A stretch of DNA of 48,426 nucleotides from assembly GCA_903906695.1 (NCBI GenBank), contig CAIVLG010000081.1:1-48426 (forward strand), given 5' to 3'. Both the position numbers and the translations under genes were made by a program. The stretch's first letter is position 1. Each line of letters opens with the position of its first letter. The stretch is from an uncultured beta proteobacterium. GTDB lineage: Bacteria; Pseudomonadota; Gammaproteobacteria; Burkholderiales; Burkholderiaceae_C. Positions 15,821-24,463 of the stretch are shown piece after piece. A model generated the notes under the pieces. That model had not been told where the DNA came from and searched no databases. It was given only the letters and a program-made list of their open reading frames with translations.

Positions 15821-16588
15821 ATGCCCCAGTCTTTGTTGGTACTCGATCAGATCGCCAGGAATTTTGGCGGCGTTCAGGCTGTCAGGGCTTTGACTTTTTC
15901 AATCGGTCGCTCGGAAATTGTGGGTTTGATCGGCCCCAACGGCTCGGGCAAGTCGACATCGGTCAATTTGATCTCAGGCACCTTGCCGGTGTCGGCCGGG
16001 ACCATCCGTTTCGACGGACGGGTCGTCAATCAACATCCGATCAGCGCGCGGGTTCCGCTGGGCCTGTCCAGAACATTTCAGACGACCAGCGTTTTTCCCG
16101 AATTCACCGTGCTCGATCAGGTGCTGACGGCGTGCCACAGCAGTTTCCGTCTGAATCCGATCCGCGCCGTCGCGCGCTCAGCGGCCTCGCGTGCCGAAGA
16201 AGCCCAACAGCGCCACAAGGCACTCGAAATCATCGCCTTCGTGGGACTGGCCGAAGTGGCTGATCAAACTGCGGCGTCGATTTCTTCGGCTCAGCAGAGA
16301 TTGCTGATGATCGCCACAGCGCTGGCCAGCGAGCCCAAGTTGATCTTGCTGGACGAACCCGCTGCGGGCATGGTGGCGAAGGAGCGCAAGGATTTATCAC
16401 AGCTGATCCTGGGCATCCGTGAGCGGGGCATCGCGGTGCTGGTGATTGAACACCATATGGGCCTGATCATGGAAGTGTGTGAGCGCATCGTGGTGCTGAA
16501 TTTCGGACAAAAGATTGCCGAAGGCACACCGGCTGAAATTCGGGCCAACCCGGCGGTGATCGACGCCTACCTGGGCGGAGCGCACTGA
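15821..16588 (+). CDS. livG: Liv-type ABC transporter ATP-binding protein LivG
   Basis: 255 residues; first gene of an operon in which adjacent genes overlap by 1-4 bp or are closely spaced. Walker A is GPNGSGKS, Walker B is LILLDEPAAGM and the switch His lies in VLVIEHHMGLIMEV. The C-terminal INxxVIxAYLG element marks the LivG/BCA_ABC_TP_C class. The signature motif is degenerate: ASISSAQQRLL replaces the usual L(S/P)(G/Y)GQQR, which may lower ATPase activity or reflect adaptation to LivF. It works with LivF on the cytoplasmic face of the LivHM permease to import an organic acid or amino acid. Confidence 0.93.
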   Translation: MPQSLLVLDQIARNFGGVQAVRALTFSIGRSEIVGLIGPNGSGKSTSVNLISGTLPVSAGTIRFDGRVVNQHPISARVPLGLSRTFQTTSVFPEFTVLDQVLTACHSSFRLNPIRAVARSAASRAEEAQQRHKALEIIAFVGLAEVADQTAASISSAQQRLLMIATALASEPKLILLDEPAAGMVAKERKDLSQLILGIRERGIAVLVIEHHMGLIMEVCERIVVLNFGQKIAEGTPAEIRANPAVIDAYLGGAH

Positions 16589-17289
16589 TGCTCAGCGTCA
16601 CGGACTTGCGCGCCGGTTACGGCAAGGTGGACGTGCTACACGGCATCAGCCTGACGGTCGGCGCATCCGAGTGTGTGGCCCTGGTCGGTGCCAACGGTGC
16701 TGGCAAGAGCACCACGCTCAAGTGCATCTGCGGCCTGATCGAGACCCGCTCCGGAACGATCGAATTCGAGGGCCAGCGCATCAACGGCCTGCCCGGGCAC
16801 AGCATTGTGCGCCGCGGCATCACGATGTGCCCGGAAGGGCGACAGGTCTTTCCAGAAATGTCGGTGCTGGAGAACCTGGAGATGGGCGCGCACACACGGT
16901 GCGACAGCCGCCAGCGCGCCGACCTGGAAGAAATGCTGGACTTGTTTCCGGTGTTGCGAGACCGCATCCGCCAGCGCGCCGGCACGCTCTCGGGCGGTGA
17001 GCAGGAGATGCTGGCGATCGCGCGGGCCCTGATGTCGCGACCCAAACTCTGCATCTTCGATGAACCGTCCCTCGGGCTGGCGCCCAAAATCGTCGCCGAA
17101 GTCGAGCAGACCCTGGCCCGGATCAAGGCCATGGGCACCACGATCCTGCTGGTCGAACAAAACGCTTCGATGGCGCTGCGACTGTCGGATCGCGCCTATG
17201 TATTTGAAGCCGGCGAAATCGTCCTGCAAGGCAGTGGTGCCGAGTTGCGGGACCACCCCGAAGTCAGCAAGGCCTACCTCGGCTATTGA
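16588..17289 (+). CDS. livF: Liv-type ABC transporter ATP-binding protein LivF
   Basis: 233 residues; its ATG overlaps the livG TGA by one base. Walker A is GANGAGKS, the signature is LSGGEQEMLAIARAL, Walker B is LCIFDEPSLGLAP and the switch region is LLVEQNASMALRLSD. The short C-terminus without the LivG tail and the ICGLIETRSGTIEFEGQRIN segment fit LivF. It pairs with LivG as the second nucleotide-binding subunit of the importer. Confidence 0.95.
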   Translation: MLSVTDLRAGYGKVDVLHGISLTVGASECVALVGANGAGKSTTLKCICGLIETRSGTIEFEGQRINGLPGHSIVRRGITMCPEGRQVFPEMSVLENLEMGAHTRCDSRQRADLEEMLDLFPVLRDRIRQRAGTLSGGEQEMLAIARALMSRPKLCIFDEPSLGLAPKIVAEVEQTLARIKAMGTTILLVEQNASMALRLSDRAYVFEAGEIVLQGSGAELRDHPEVSKAYLGY

Positions 17290-17346
17290 TCGGCTTACCC
17301 TCAAGCGTGCGTATTTTTGATTGTCAATTTAACAGGAGACCTAACG

Positions 17347-18576
17347 ATGAGTACTTTTAGAAAGCATTTCGTGACGACGGCATTGATCGGGGCGCTCGGC
17401 GCCGGACTGGGACTGTCAGCATTGGCGGCCGAGAAGGAACTGCTGGTCGGCGTGAACGATGCCCTGACCGGTCCGGGCGCGGTCTATGGCCTGCCGCAGT
17501 CCAATGCGGTGCAGATGGCCGCCGAGGACATCAATGCCCACGGCGGCATCAAGGCCGGCAGCGACAGTTACAAGATCAAGGTGATCAGCAATGACGACAA
17601 GGCCAATCCGACAGAAGCCACCAACAGTGTGCGCAAGCTGATCGACCGCGACGGCGTCAAATACCTGTTGGGCTTTTGCTGTTCCGGTTCGACCAGCGCA
17701 GTGGCTTCCTTCATCGAGAAGGAAAACGTGGTCATGCTGGTGGGCAATGCCGCCGAGCGCGCCATCACGGCCAAGGGGACGCCGAATCTGTTTCGCACCC
17801 GGCCACCGGCTGATTTTACGGGCGCTGCCGCAGGAACTTTTGTCGCCAAGCGGGGCGCCAGAAACATCGCCGTGATCGGCTCGCTCGATGTCTCTTTCTA
17901 CACCCAATATCTGGATGCGTTCGAACGCGAACTGGTCAAGGCCGGAGGCAAGATCGTTGCCAAGGAGACCTTTGGCCTGAAGGACCGCGACATGACACCG
18001 CAACTGACCAAGGTGCGCGCCCTCAATCCCGATGCCCTGCTGGTACTGGGCTACGTCGAGCCGGCCGCATTTGTCTACCGCCAGGCGACCGAGCTCGGCA
18101 TGAAGTTGCCGCGTTACGGCTTCACCAGTGGCAGCGAGGAACAATTTCTGAAGGTTGCGACCAGCGAGCAAATGGAAGGCGTCTGGGATCTGAGGCCGAC
18201 CGAGCTGACCATCGAAGCGCTCGACGCCAACGCCAAGACCTACGTTGCCAACTACACCAAGAAGTTTGGCGCAGCCCCATCGCCGAGTTCGCCCTACGCT
18301 TACGACCAGATGTACGTTCTCAAGAACGCGATTGAAAGCGCTGGCGGAGCGGATGACGTCAAGAAAGTGCTGACGGCGATACGCAAGCTCGGTGTACCGA
18401 AGGAAGCGGTCATGAAGTACCTGCCTACCGCTGGCACGATGTTCGATGTCAACGGTCAGGCTTACACCTCCAATGGCGCGTTCCAGTGGCAAAAGGGCAA
18501 ATGGGTCTATGTGTCCGACCTGCCGTCTGACACCAAGACCTATTCGGATTACCTGTTCAGCCTGCGTGGCAAATAG
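17347..18576 (+). CDS. Liv-type ABC transporter periplasmic substrate-binding protein
   Basis: 409 residues from the ATG six bases after AGGAGA; an upstream in-frame start lacks a site. Signal peptide residues 1-~29 (Arg-Lys-His, hydrophobic core, LSALAA cleavage). The Peripla_BP_6 fold follows: LLVGVNDALTGPGAVYGLPQ at the N-terminal lobe, FCCSGSTSAVASFIEKENV at the ligand-binding serine region and the inter-lobe segment FTSGSEEQFLKVAT. Such proteins bind branched-chain amino acids but also aromatic or aliphatic acids. The acyl-CoA ligase and dehydrogenase in the same operon favour a carboxylic acid ligand. Confidence 0.92.
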   Translation: MSTFRKHFVTTALIGALGAGLGLSALAAEKELLVGVNDALTGPGAVYGLPQSNAVQMAAEDINAHGGIKAGSDSYKIKVISNDDKANPTEATNSVRKLIDRDGVKYLLGFCCSGSTSAVASFIEKENVVMLVGNAAERAITAKGTPNLFRTRPPADFTGAAAGTFVAKRGARNIAVIGSLDVSFYTQYLDAFERELVKAGGKIVAKETFGLKDRDMTPQLTKVRALNPDALLVLGYVEPAAFVYRQATELGMKLPRYGFTSGSEEQFLKVATSEQMEGVWDLRPTELTIEALDANAKTYVANYTKKFGAAPSPSSPYAYDQMYVLKNAIESAGGADDVKKVLTAIRKLGVPKEAVMKYLPTAGTMFDVNGQAYTSNGAFQWQKGKWVYVSDLPSDTKTYSDYLFSLRGK

Positions 18577-18622
18577 GCGGCGGCAAGCGGCGCAATCCCG
18601 GTTCTGAAAACACGGCTTGACG

Positions 18623-19480
18623 ATGATCGAGATTGTTCAACAAGCCATCAACGGCCTGGCGATCGGGGCGGTCTATACCTTGATCGCCCTGGGGTTGACC
18701 GTCGTCTTCGGCATACTGGGGATCGCCCATTTTGCGCACGGCTCGGTCGCCATGTTCGGCGGCTATCTCACCTTCACGTTTGCCGAGCGTTTCGGGCTGC
18801 CCTTTTTTGTCGCCATGGGCTTGGCCATGGTGGTGGGCGCGCTGGTCGGCCTGCTGATTGAGCGCCTGGCCTATCGACCGGTGCGCGACGCGCCGCACAT
18901 CAATGCCTTCATCATCGCCCTGGGCCTGACCATGATGATCGAGGGCATCAACCTTCTCATTTTCGGCGCCGATCAAGTGGTCATCCAGACCCCCTACCGC
19001 GGCGTTTTCAATGTCGCCGGCATTGCCATTGCGGAGCTGCGCGTGCTGGTGATTCTGACGGCCTGCGTGTTGATTGCCGTGATTGCCCTGTTGATCAACC
19101 GCACCAAGACCGGCAAGTCGATTCGCGCCGTCGCGCAGAACCGCCAGGCGGCCGTGCTGATGGGGGTCAACGTCGGCATGGTCTCGCTGGTTGTGTTTTC
19201 GATTTCATCGGCGCTCGGAGTCGCCGCCGGGGCGCTGATCGGTGCCTTGCTCGCAATTGCCCCGGGCGTCGGTGAAGGCCTGGCCGTGAAGGGCTTTGCG
19301 GTGCTGATCCTGGGCGGGCTCGGTTCCATTCCGGGCGCCATCGCCGGCGGACTGATCCTGGGTGTCAGCGAGGCGATGGCAGCCGGTTTCATTTCATCGG
19401 CCTACAAGGATGTGATCGCGTTTCTGGTCATGATTGTGGTGCTGTTGTTTCGGCCCGAAGGCCTGCTGGGCAAACGATGA
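18623..19480 (+). CDS. livH: Liv-type ABC transporter permease LivH
   Basis: 285 residues, with eight or so hydrophobic segments. It opens MIEIVQQAINGLAIGAVYTL, the family hallmark, and contains the LIERLAYRPVRDAPHINAFI block and the cytoplasmic coupling loop RTKTGKSIRAVAQNRQAAVL that contacts the ATPases. The C-terminus VLLFRPEGLLGKR is typical. It overlaps livM by 4 bp (ATGA). Confidence 0.95.
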   Translation: MIEIVQQAINGLAIGAVYTLIALGLTVVFGILGIAHFAHGSVAMFGGYLTFTFAERFGLPFFVAMGLAMVVGALVGLLIERLAYRPVRDAPHINAFIIALGLTMMIEGINLLIFGADQVVIQTPYRGVFNVAGIAIAELRVLVILTACVLIAVIALLINRTKTGKSIRAVAQNRQAAVLMGVNVGMVSLVVFSISSALGVAAGALIGALLAIAPGVGEGLAVKGFAVLILGGLGSIPGAIAGGLILGVSEAMAAGFISSAYKDVIAFLVMIVVLLFRPEGLLGKR

Positions 19481-20460
19481 AGCAAGACCTCCCGCGCCGC
19501 AGCGGCATCGCCACCTTGCTCGTACTGTCGCTGCTGCTGCCGCGCATGATCACGGTGCCGTATTTCATGCACCTGATCATCCTGGCGCTGATTTGGGTCA
19601 TCCTGGCGCAGGGCCAGAACCTGATTCAGGGCTTTGTCGGCTACGTCTCGATTGCACAAGCCGGATTCATGGGCATCGGCGCCTATTTCTCGACGCTGCT
19701 GAGCGTCAAACTGGGGTGGCCGGTCTGGATGACGATCTGGATGACGCCGCTGTTTACGGGTCTGGTTTCGGTTCTGGTGGGCTATCCGAGTCTGCGCGTC
19801 AAAGGGCATTACTTTGCCATCGTGACCCTGGCCTACAACATGGTGATCTTCACCATTCTGCTGACGTTCAGTTCGCTCACCGGGGGCGAAGCCGGTATTT
19901 CCAACGTGCCGCGGCCCGGCGGATTCTCGGTCTTCGGATGGAGCGTCAACTTTGAGGGCCGCAGCAACACCTATTACTACTTTCTGGTTCTGATGTCCGC
20001 GTTTGTGGCGACCGGACTGTGCGCCTGGATTCTGCATTCCCGGGTCGGGCGCGTGCTGGTGGCCATCCGACAGAACGAGACGCTGGCCGAGGCCATCGGC
20101 GTCAGCACCTGGCGCTACAAACTATTTGCCTTTGTCGTGAGCGCGGCGCTGGCCGGTCTTGCCGGCGCCCTGTACGCGCATTACATCGGATTTCTGAATC
20201 CGGAGCCATTCGGTGTCGATCAGTCGCTCAACGCCATTCTGGCCGTGATTCTGGGTGGCAGCGGCACCCTGACCGGCCCGGTGGTGGGCGCCTTTGCAGT
20301 CACCTTCCTGCCGGAATACCTGCGCATTGCCGACAGCTACCGGCTCGTTACCTACGGCTTCATTCTGGTTGTCGCCACCATCTTCCTGCCGCGCGGCCTG
20401 GTGCCGGTGGCGCAAGACGCCTATGCCCGCGTCAAGTCTTTGATCACCAGAAAAAAATGA
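19477..20460 (+). CDS. livM: Liv-type ABC transporter permease LivM
   Basis: 327 residues. The N-terminal GQNLIQGFVGYVSIAQAGFM (family pattern N-L-x-x-G-x-x-G-x-x-S-x-x-Q-x-x-F), the YPSLRVKGHYFAIVTLA block and the EAA-like loop RVGRVLVAIRQNETLAEAIG identify LivM. Multiple membrane segments fill the rest, and the C-terminus LPRGLVP is standard. ATGA overlaps join it to livH upstream and to the acyl-CoA dehydrogenase gene downstream, so import and catabolism are translationally linked. Confidence 0.95.
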   Translation: MKQDLPRRSGIATLLVLSLLLPRMITVPYFMHLIILALIWVILAQGQNLIQGFVGYVSIAQAGFMGIGAYFSTLLSVKLGWPVWMTIWMTPLFTGLVSVLVGYPSLRVKGHYFAIVTLAYNMVIFTILLTFSSLTGGEAGISNVPRPGGFSVFGWSVNFEGRSNTYYYFLVLMSAFVATGLCAWILHSRVGRVLVAIRQNETLAEAIGVSTWRYKLFAFVVSAALAGLAGALYAHYIGFLNPEPFGVDQSLNAILAVILGGSGTLTGPVVGAFAVTFLPEYLRIADSYRLVTYGFILVVATIFLPRGLVPVAQDAYARVKSLITRKK

Positions 20461-21593
20461 CCGAGCTCAGAGACGATGAACTGCGCTTGCTCACGCGCAC
20501 CCGTGAGTTTGCGCAGACCCAGGTTGCTGCGCAGGCCGAACGCTGGGCGCGCGAACAACGCAGTTGCGCGGCCTTACTGCCGCTGGCGGCCGAGATCGGC
20601 CTGCTGGGTCTGCAAGTGTCCAGAGCCCGCGGTGGTTTGGCGATGTCGTTTGCCTGCAAGGCGAAGGTGGCGGAGATTCTGGCCGAAGTCGATTTTGGCG
20701 TGGCCATGTCGCTCATCAACAGCCATAACGTGGCCGAGCAGCTGGCCCGACTGGCGCGGCCGGCAGTGGCCGAGCGCTATCTGCCCGACTTGATGGCAGG
20801 CCGGATCAGCGCCTGCACCGCCTTGACCGAGTCCACTGCAGGCTCCGATTTCGCAGCGATCCAGACCCGTGCACTGTCGGTCCCTGGCGGCTGGCAGCTC
20901 GATGGCGCCAAGACCTGGATTACCAACGCGGTCGATGCCGATCTGATCGTGGTCTACGCGCAAACCCGGGCCGACGCGGGTGCGGCCGGCATTGCGGCGT
21001 TTGTCGTCAACACGCAGGGCGCCGGTTTTCATCGGAGCTCTGGCAACCCGATCGGACCTGTCGCATCGATGGGAACGGGTGGGTTTAGCCTGCAAGGCTA
21101 CTTCTGCCGCGAAGATGAGTTGCTTTCACCACCCGGCGAAGCCTTCAAGGACATACTGCACGCCATCAATGGTGCCAGAACCTACGTCGCTGCGATGTGC
21201 TGCGGCATGGTCGGAGAGGCGCTGCGTGTGGCAAGCGCGTTCGGTCATCAACGACAGACTTTCGGCATGACCTTGCATGCGCACCAGGGTTGGCGCTGGC
21301 AACTGGCCGATGCCTCAATTGACCTGGAAGCGGCGCGCCTGCTGGTCAGGCAGGCGGCCGAGCTGATCGATGGCGGCGTCGACGCCCAGGGCGCGTCTGC
21401 CCGAGCCAAGGTCTTTTCCACCCGCATGGCCTGCAAACACATTGCAGCGCTGATGCATGCGATGGGTGCAGAGGGTTTGAGCGAACACTATCCACTGGTT
21501 CGCCATCTGGCAGCCGCACAGGTGGCAGGACTGGTCGATGGTTCAACCGAAATGCTGCTGGAACGAATCGCCAGGGAACTGAAGGCGGCATAA
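20457..21593 (+). CDS. Acyl-CoA dehydrogenase family flavoprotein
   Basis: 378 residues from the ATG overlapping the livM stop; the frame is open further upstream, but that part lies over livM. Family blocks are CTALTESTAGSDFAAIQTRA (flavin/substrate loop), LDGAKTWITNAVDADLIVVY and FGHQRQTFG. The usual catalytic Glu of the C-terminal YEGT motif is Asp here (VDGSTEMLLERIAR), and no Glu is evident at the alternative isovaleryl-CoA-dehydrogenase position (INGARTYVAAM). It may therefore use Asp as base or have a shifted active site. It presumably introduces a double bond into the CoA ester made by the operon's ligase. Confidence 0.9.
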   Translation: MTELRDDELRLLTRTREFAQTQVAAQAERWAREQRSCAALLPLAAEIGLLGLQVSRARGGLAMSFACKAKVAEILAEVDFGVAMSLINSHNVAEQLARLARPAVAERYLPDLMAGRISACTALTESTAGSDFAAIQTRALSVPGGWQLDGAKTWITNAVDADLIVVYAQTRADAGAAGIAAFVVNTQGAGFHRSSGNPIGPVASMGTGGFSLQGYFCREDELLSPPGEAFKDILHAINGARTYVAAMCCGMVGEALRVASAFGHQRQTFGMTLHAHQGWRWQLADASIDLEAARLLVRQAAELIDGGVDAQGASARAKVFSTRMACKHIAALMHAMGAEGLSEHYPLVRHLAAAQVAGLVDGSTEMLLERIARELKAA

Positions 21594-21640
21594 ATTTGTA
21601 GCGGCTTGCTGGCAGGCCTTGTTTCAGAAGGAAGAAATTG

Positions 21641-22654
21641 ATGCGTGTATTTCAGATTGAAGGCGATTGGGGCATGGACCGGCTCCGCTTATCGCAGCGG
21701 CCCGAGCCGCAAGCCGGACCGGGCCAGGTGCTGGTTCGGATGAAAGCCTCGTCGCTCAACTACCGCGATCTGGTTGTGCCCGAGCGCGGCTACGGCAGCT
21801 TCACCGGGAACCTGCCCCTGATCCCGGTGTCGGACGGTGTCGGCGTGGTGTGCGAAGTGGGCCCTGGCGTGCGGCGTGTGGCAGTCGGTGACCGCGTATG
21901 TCCGACCTATTTTCAGAACTGGGTCGGCGGTGAACCCGATCTGGAACGACTGACCCAATCATTGGGTGGCCCGCTCGACGGTACCATGGCCGACGTCATG
22001 TGCCTGTCAGAGCAGGGCGTGGTCAAGGTGCCCAAGCACTTGAGCGATGCCGAAGCCGCGACTTTGCCCTGCGCAGCGCTGACCGCCTGGAGTGCCTTGT
22101 GCACGCTCGGCAGCGTCAAGGCCGGCGACCGCGTGCTGATCCAGGGGTGCGGTGGCGTGGCGCTGTTCGCGCTTCAGTTTGCCAGACTGCTGGGCGCCCA
22201 TGTGACGGTCATTACCTCCAGCGAGGAACGGATACAGCGGGTGCTGCAACTGGGCGCAGACGCGGCGATCAACTACCGTGCCGTACCTGAGTGGGCCAAG
22301 GCGACACGCGACATCACTCAGGGTCGCGGCTACGACCTGATTGTCGAACTGGGCGGCGAGAAGACATTGCCGCAGTCTCTGCGCTGCGTCCGTCCTGGCG
22401 GCACGCTCGCCATGATCGGCATTCTCTCGGGCAGTTCCATGGCAACATCGCTCGGACTCATCATCACACGCCAGGTGCGGCTGCAGGGCGTCACGGTGGG
22501 TCATAGGGACGGCTTTGAAGCCATGCTGCGCGCCATCGACCAGCACAAGATCAAGCCAATACTGGACCGGACCTTTGACTTTGCAGAACTGAAAGAGGCC
22601 ATGGCTTACCTCAAGAGCGGCGTCCAGTTCGGCAAGGTCTGCATTGCGCACTGA
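21641..22654 (+). CDS. Medium-chain dehydrogenase/reductase, zinc-independent quinone oxidoreductase-like
   Basis: 337 residues, ATG seven bases after AAGGAAG. The catalytic N-terminal domain contains SSLNYRDLVVPERGYG, as in zinc-free QOR/enoyl reductases. The NAD(P) domain follows with VLIQGCGGVALFALQFARLL and TSSEERIQRVLQLGADAAIN; the Ser-Ser-Glu-Glu after the second strand leaves coenzyme preference open. No cysteine pattern for structural zinc is seen. In this operon, between an acyl-CoA dehydrogenase and a ligase, reduction of an enoyl thioester or of an alpha,beta-unsaturated carbonyl is the likeliest role. Confidence 0.88.
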   Translation: MRVFQIEGDWGMDRLRLSQRPEPQAGPGQVLVRMKASSLNYRDLVVPERGYGSFTGNLPLIPVSDGVGVVCEVGPGVRRVAVGDRVCPTYFQNWVGGEPDLERLTQSLGGPLDGTMADVMCLSEQGVVKVPKHLSDAEAATLPCAALTAWSALCTLGSVKAGDRVLIQGCGGVALFALQFARLLGAHVTVITSSEERIQRVLQLGADAAINYRAVPEWAKATRDITQGRGYDLIVELGGEKTLPQSLRCVRPGGTLAMIGILSGSSMATSLGLIITRQVRLQGVTVGHRDGFEAMLRAIDQHKIKPILDRTFDFAELKEAMAYLKSGVQFGKVCIAH

Positions 22655-22683
22655 AACCAGCATTGAAAGATAAGAGAGCCGCC

Positions 22684-24219
22684 ATGCTGTTCCCGATTGA
22701 CGCCAGAACTGCAGACCCGTCAAAAATTGCGTTTCAGATCTGTGAAACGGGTGAACAGGTCAGCTACGCAGAGCTCGAAGCGCGGGCCAATCAGGTGGCG
22801 CAACTGCTGCGCTCGCTGGGCGTGCGGCCGGGCGACCATGTCGCGGTTCTCATGAAAAATCATCGCCGCTTTCTGGAAGCCTGTTTCGGCATGGATCGCT
22901 GTGGTGTTTACTACACCACCATCAGCACGCGCCTGACCGCCGATGAGGTCGCCTACATCGTTGCCGACTGCTCGGCAAAAGTGCTGGTGGTCTCAGCCGA
23001 CCTCGATCAAATCACGGCGACGCTACGACCGTTGCTGCCAGCTCATGTGCATTGTTTCAGCGTCGGCGGATCGCTGCCCGGCTTCGGGGACTGGGAAGAT
23101 TCGGTCGACCGCGCGGCAACATCGCCCATAACGGACCAGCGCCAGGGTCTGGACATGCTTTATTCCTCGGGCACGACGGGCCGGCCCAAGGGCGTCAAGT
23201 GGCCGATGAGCGATGCGCCGGCGGGGCAGCGAACCATGCTGGTGAACCTGCTGCAACCGCTGTTTGCTTACGGCCCGCAATGCCGCTATCTATCGCCAGC
23301 GCCGCTCTATCATGCGGCGCCGCTGCGACACTGCATGACAGTCATCAAATTGGGCGGCACCGTTTTCGTAATGATGAGTTTCGATGCCAGACGATCGCTC
23401 GAAATGATTGAGGTGCATCGCCTGACCCACAGTCAGTGGGTGCCGACCATGTTCGTGCGCCTGCTCAAGTTGCCGGCGCAGGAACGTGCGCGCTTCGATG
23501 TCTCGTCGCTGCAGGTCGCGGTACATGCCGCCGCACCCTGTCCGATCAATATCAAGGAACAGATGCTGGATTGGTGGGGTCCCATCATCCACGAGTATTA
23601 CGCGGGCACCGAGAACAATGGTTTTTGCTCGATCACCTCGCAAGAATGGTTGCAACACCGGGGTTCGGTGGGACGCGCCAGCCAGGGCAAGCTGCACATC
23701 TGTGATGAAGACGGCGTCGAATTGGCCGCCGGTGAGACCGGGCTGGTCTACTTCTCTGATGGCCCCGTCTTTAGCTACCACAATGACCCGCAAAGAACGG
23801 CGCAGTCCAGAAATGCCCGGGGCTGGACCACGCTGGGTGACATCGGGCGCCTGGATGACGAGGGCTACCTGTATCTGGTCGACCGACGTGCCTTCATGAT
23901 CATCTCGGGCGGCGTCAACATCTATCCGCAGGAAGCGGAAAACATTTTGATCGGCCACCCGAAGGTGCTCGATGTGGCCGTGATCGGTGTGCCCAGCGAA
24001 GACCTGGGCGAAGAAGTCAAAGCAGTCGTTCAGCCAGTCAACCCGCACGACATCGGACCCGAATTGGCGGCCGAGCTGATGGAGTATTGCAGGCAGCGAC
24101 TGGCCTCCTTCAAGTGCCCGCGAACGGTGGACTTCGACCCTGATCTGCCGCGCCATGCCACCGGAAAGCTCTATAAAAAGCTGGTTCGCGACCGCTACTG
24201 GGCAAGGCCCGGAACCTGA
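22684..24219 (+). CDS. AMP-forming acyl-CoA synthetase (ANL family)
   Basis: 511 residues; the ATG after AGAGAG was preferred to one seven codons upstream. Core motifs in order are A3 MLYSSGTTGRPKGVK, A5 EYYAGTENNGFCSI, A7/A8 TTLGDIGRLDDEGYLYLVDR with the hinge followed by ISGGVNIYPQEAEN, and A10 with catalytic Lys in ATGKLYKK. It resembles long-chain and bile-acid/cyclohexane-type CoA ligases in which YSSGTTGRPKG is followed by KWP. It activates the imported acid to a CoA ester in the cytoplasm and is the last gene of the operon; a TPP riboswitch leader begins ~95 bp downstream. Confidence 0.93.
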   Translation: MLFPIDARTADPSKIAFQICETGEQVSYAELEARANQVAQLLRSLGVRPGDHVAVLMKNHRRFLEACFGMDRCGVYYTTISTRLTADEVAYIVADCSAKVLVVSADLDQITATLRPLLPAHVHCFSVGGSLPGFGDWEDSVDRAATSPITDQRQGLDMLYSSGTTGRPKGVKWPMSDAPAGQRTMLVNLLQPLFAYGPQCRYLSPAPLYHAAPLRHCMTVIKLGGTVFVMMSFDARRSLEMIEVHRLTHSQWVPTMFVRLLKLPAQERARFDVSSLQVAVHAAAPCPINIKEQMLDWWGPIIHEYYAGTENNGFCSITSQEWLQHRGSVGRASQGKLHICDEDGVELAAGETGLVYFSDGPVFSYHNDPQRTAQSRNARGWTTLGDIGRLDDEGYLYLVDRRAFMIISGGVNIYPQEAENILIGHPKVLDVAVIGVPSEDLGEEVKAVVQPVNPHDIGPELAAELMEYCRQRLASFKCPRTVDFDPDLPRHATGKLYKKLVRDRYWARPGT

Positions 24220-24247
24220 CGTTCGCTCGCAGCCGATCTGTGCCCCT

Positions 24248-24277
24248 TTGGGGTCGCTCGAAAACAGGTTATACAAT
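24248..24277 (+). promoter_or_regulatory. Probable promoter of the thiamin operon
   Basis: TTGGGG and TACAAT (five of six consensus -10 bases) are separated by 18 bp, about 40 bp upstream of the TPP riboswitch. A reasonable position for the start of the leader RNA, but the -35 box is weak. Confidence 0.4.
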
Positions 24278-24313
24278 TCACGCGCTGGCCTGCTTCAAGC
24301 GGTCCGGCAAACG

Positions 24314-24395
24314 CTAGGGGTGCTGGTTGTCGCGAGCTGACCGGCTGAGAAAAAACCCTGGAACTTGATCAAGGTAATTCTTGCGCAGGGAAGCG
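24314..24395 (+). promoter_or_regulatory. TPP riboswitch (THI element)
   Basis: The conserved core is present in order: GGGGTGC, then GGCTGAGAAAAAACCC, then GAACTTGATCAAGGTAATTC and CGCAGGGAAGCG. These correspond to the P2/P3 CUGAGA pyrimidine-binding loop and the P4/P5 pyrophosphate-binding helices of thiamin pyrophosphate riboswitches. The 5' strand AGGGGTGC can also pair with GCACCCC near 24432, about 25 bases before the ribosome-binding site AAGGAAA, suggesting control by switching between the two pairings. It precedes a TonB receptor, a PnuT-like permease and a kinase. Confidence 0.95.
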
Positions 24396-24463
24396 ATGTT
24401 GATTCCGTAGGGCCTGAGCCCGACTCTTTCTGCACCCCCCTGCCGTCGACTAAGGAAATTTCG

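Noticed and set aside
20019-20456. N-terminal extension of the acyl-CoA dehydrogenase
   Set aside because: The extra 146 codons lie over livM in another frame; the ATG in the ATGA overlap gives the family length.
24365-24463. N-terminal extension of the TonB receptor
   Set aside because: It lies in the TPP riboswitch and leader; the later ATG has AAGGAAA and a proper signal peptide.
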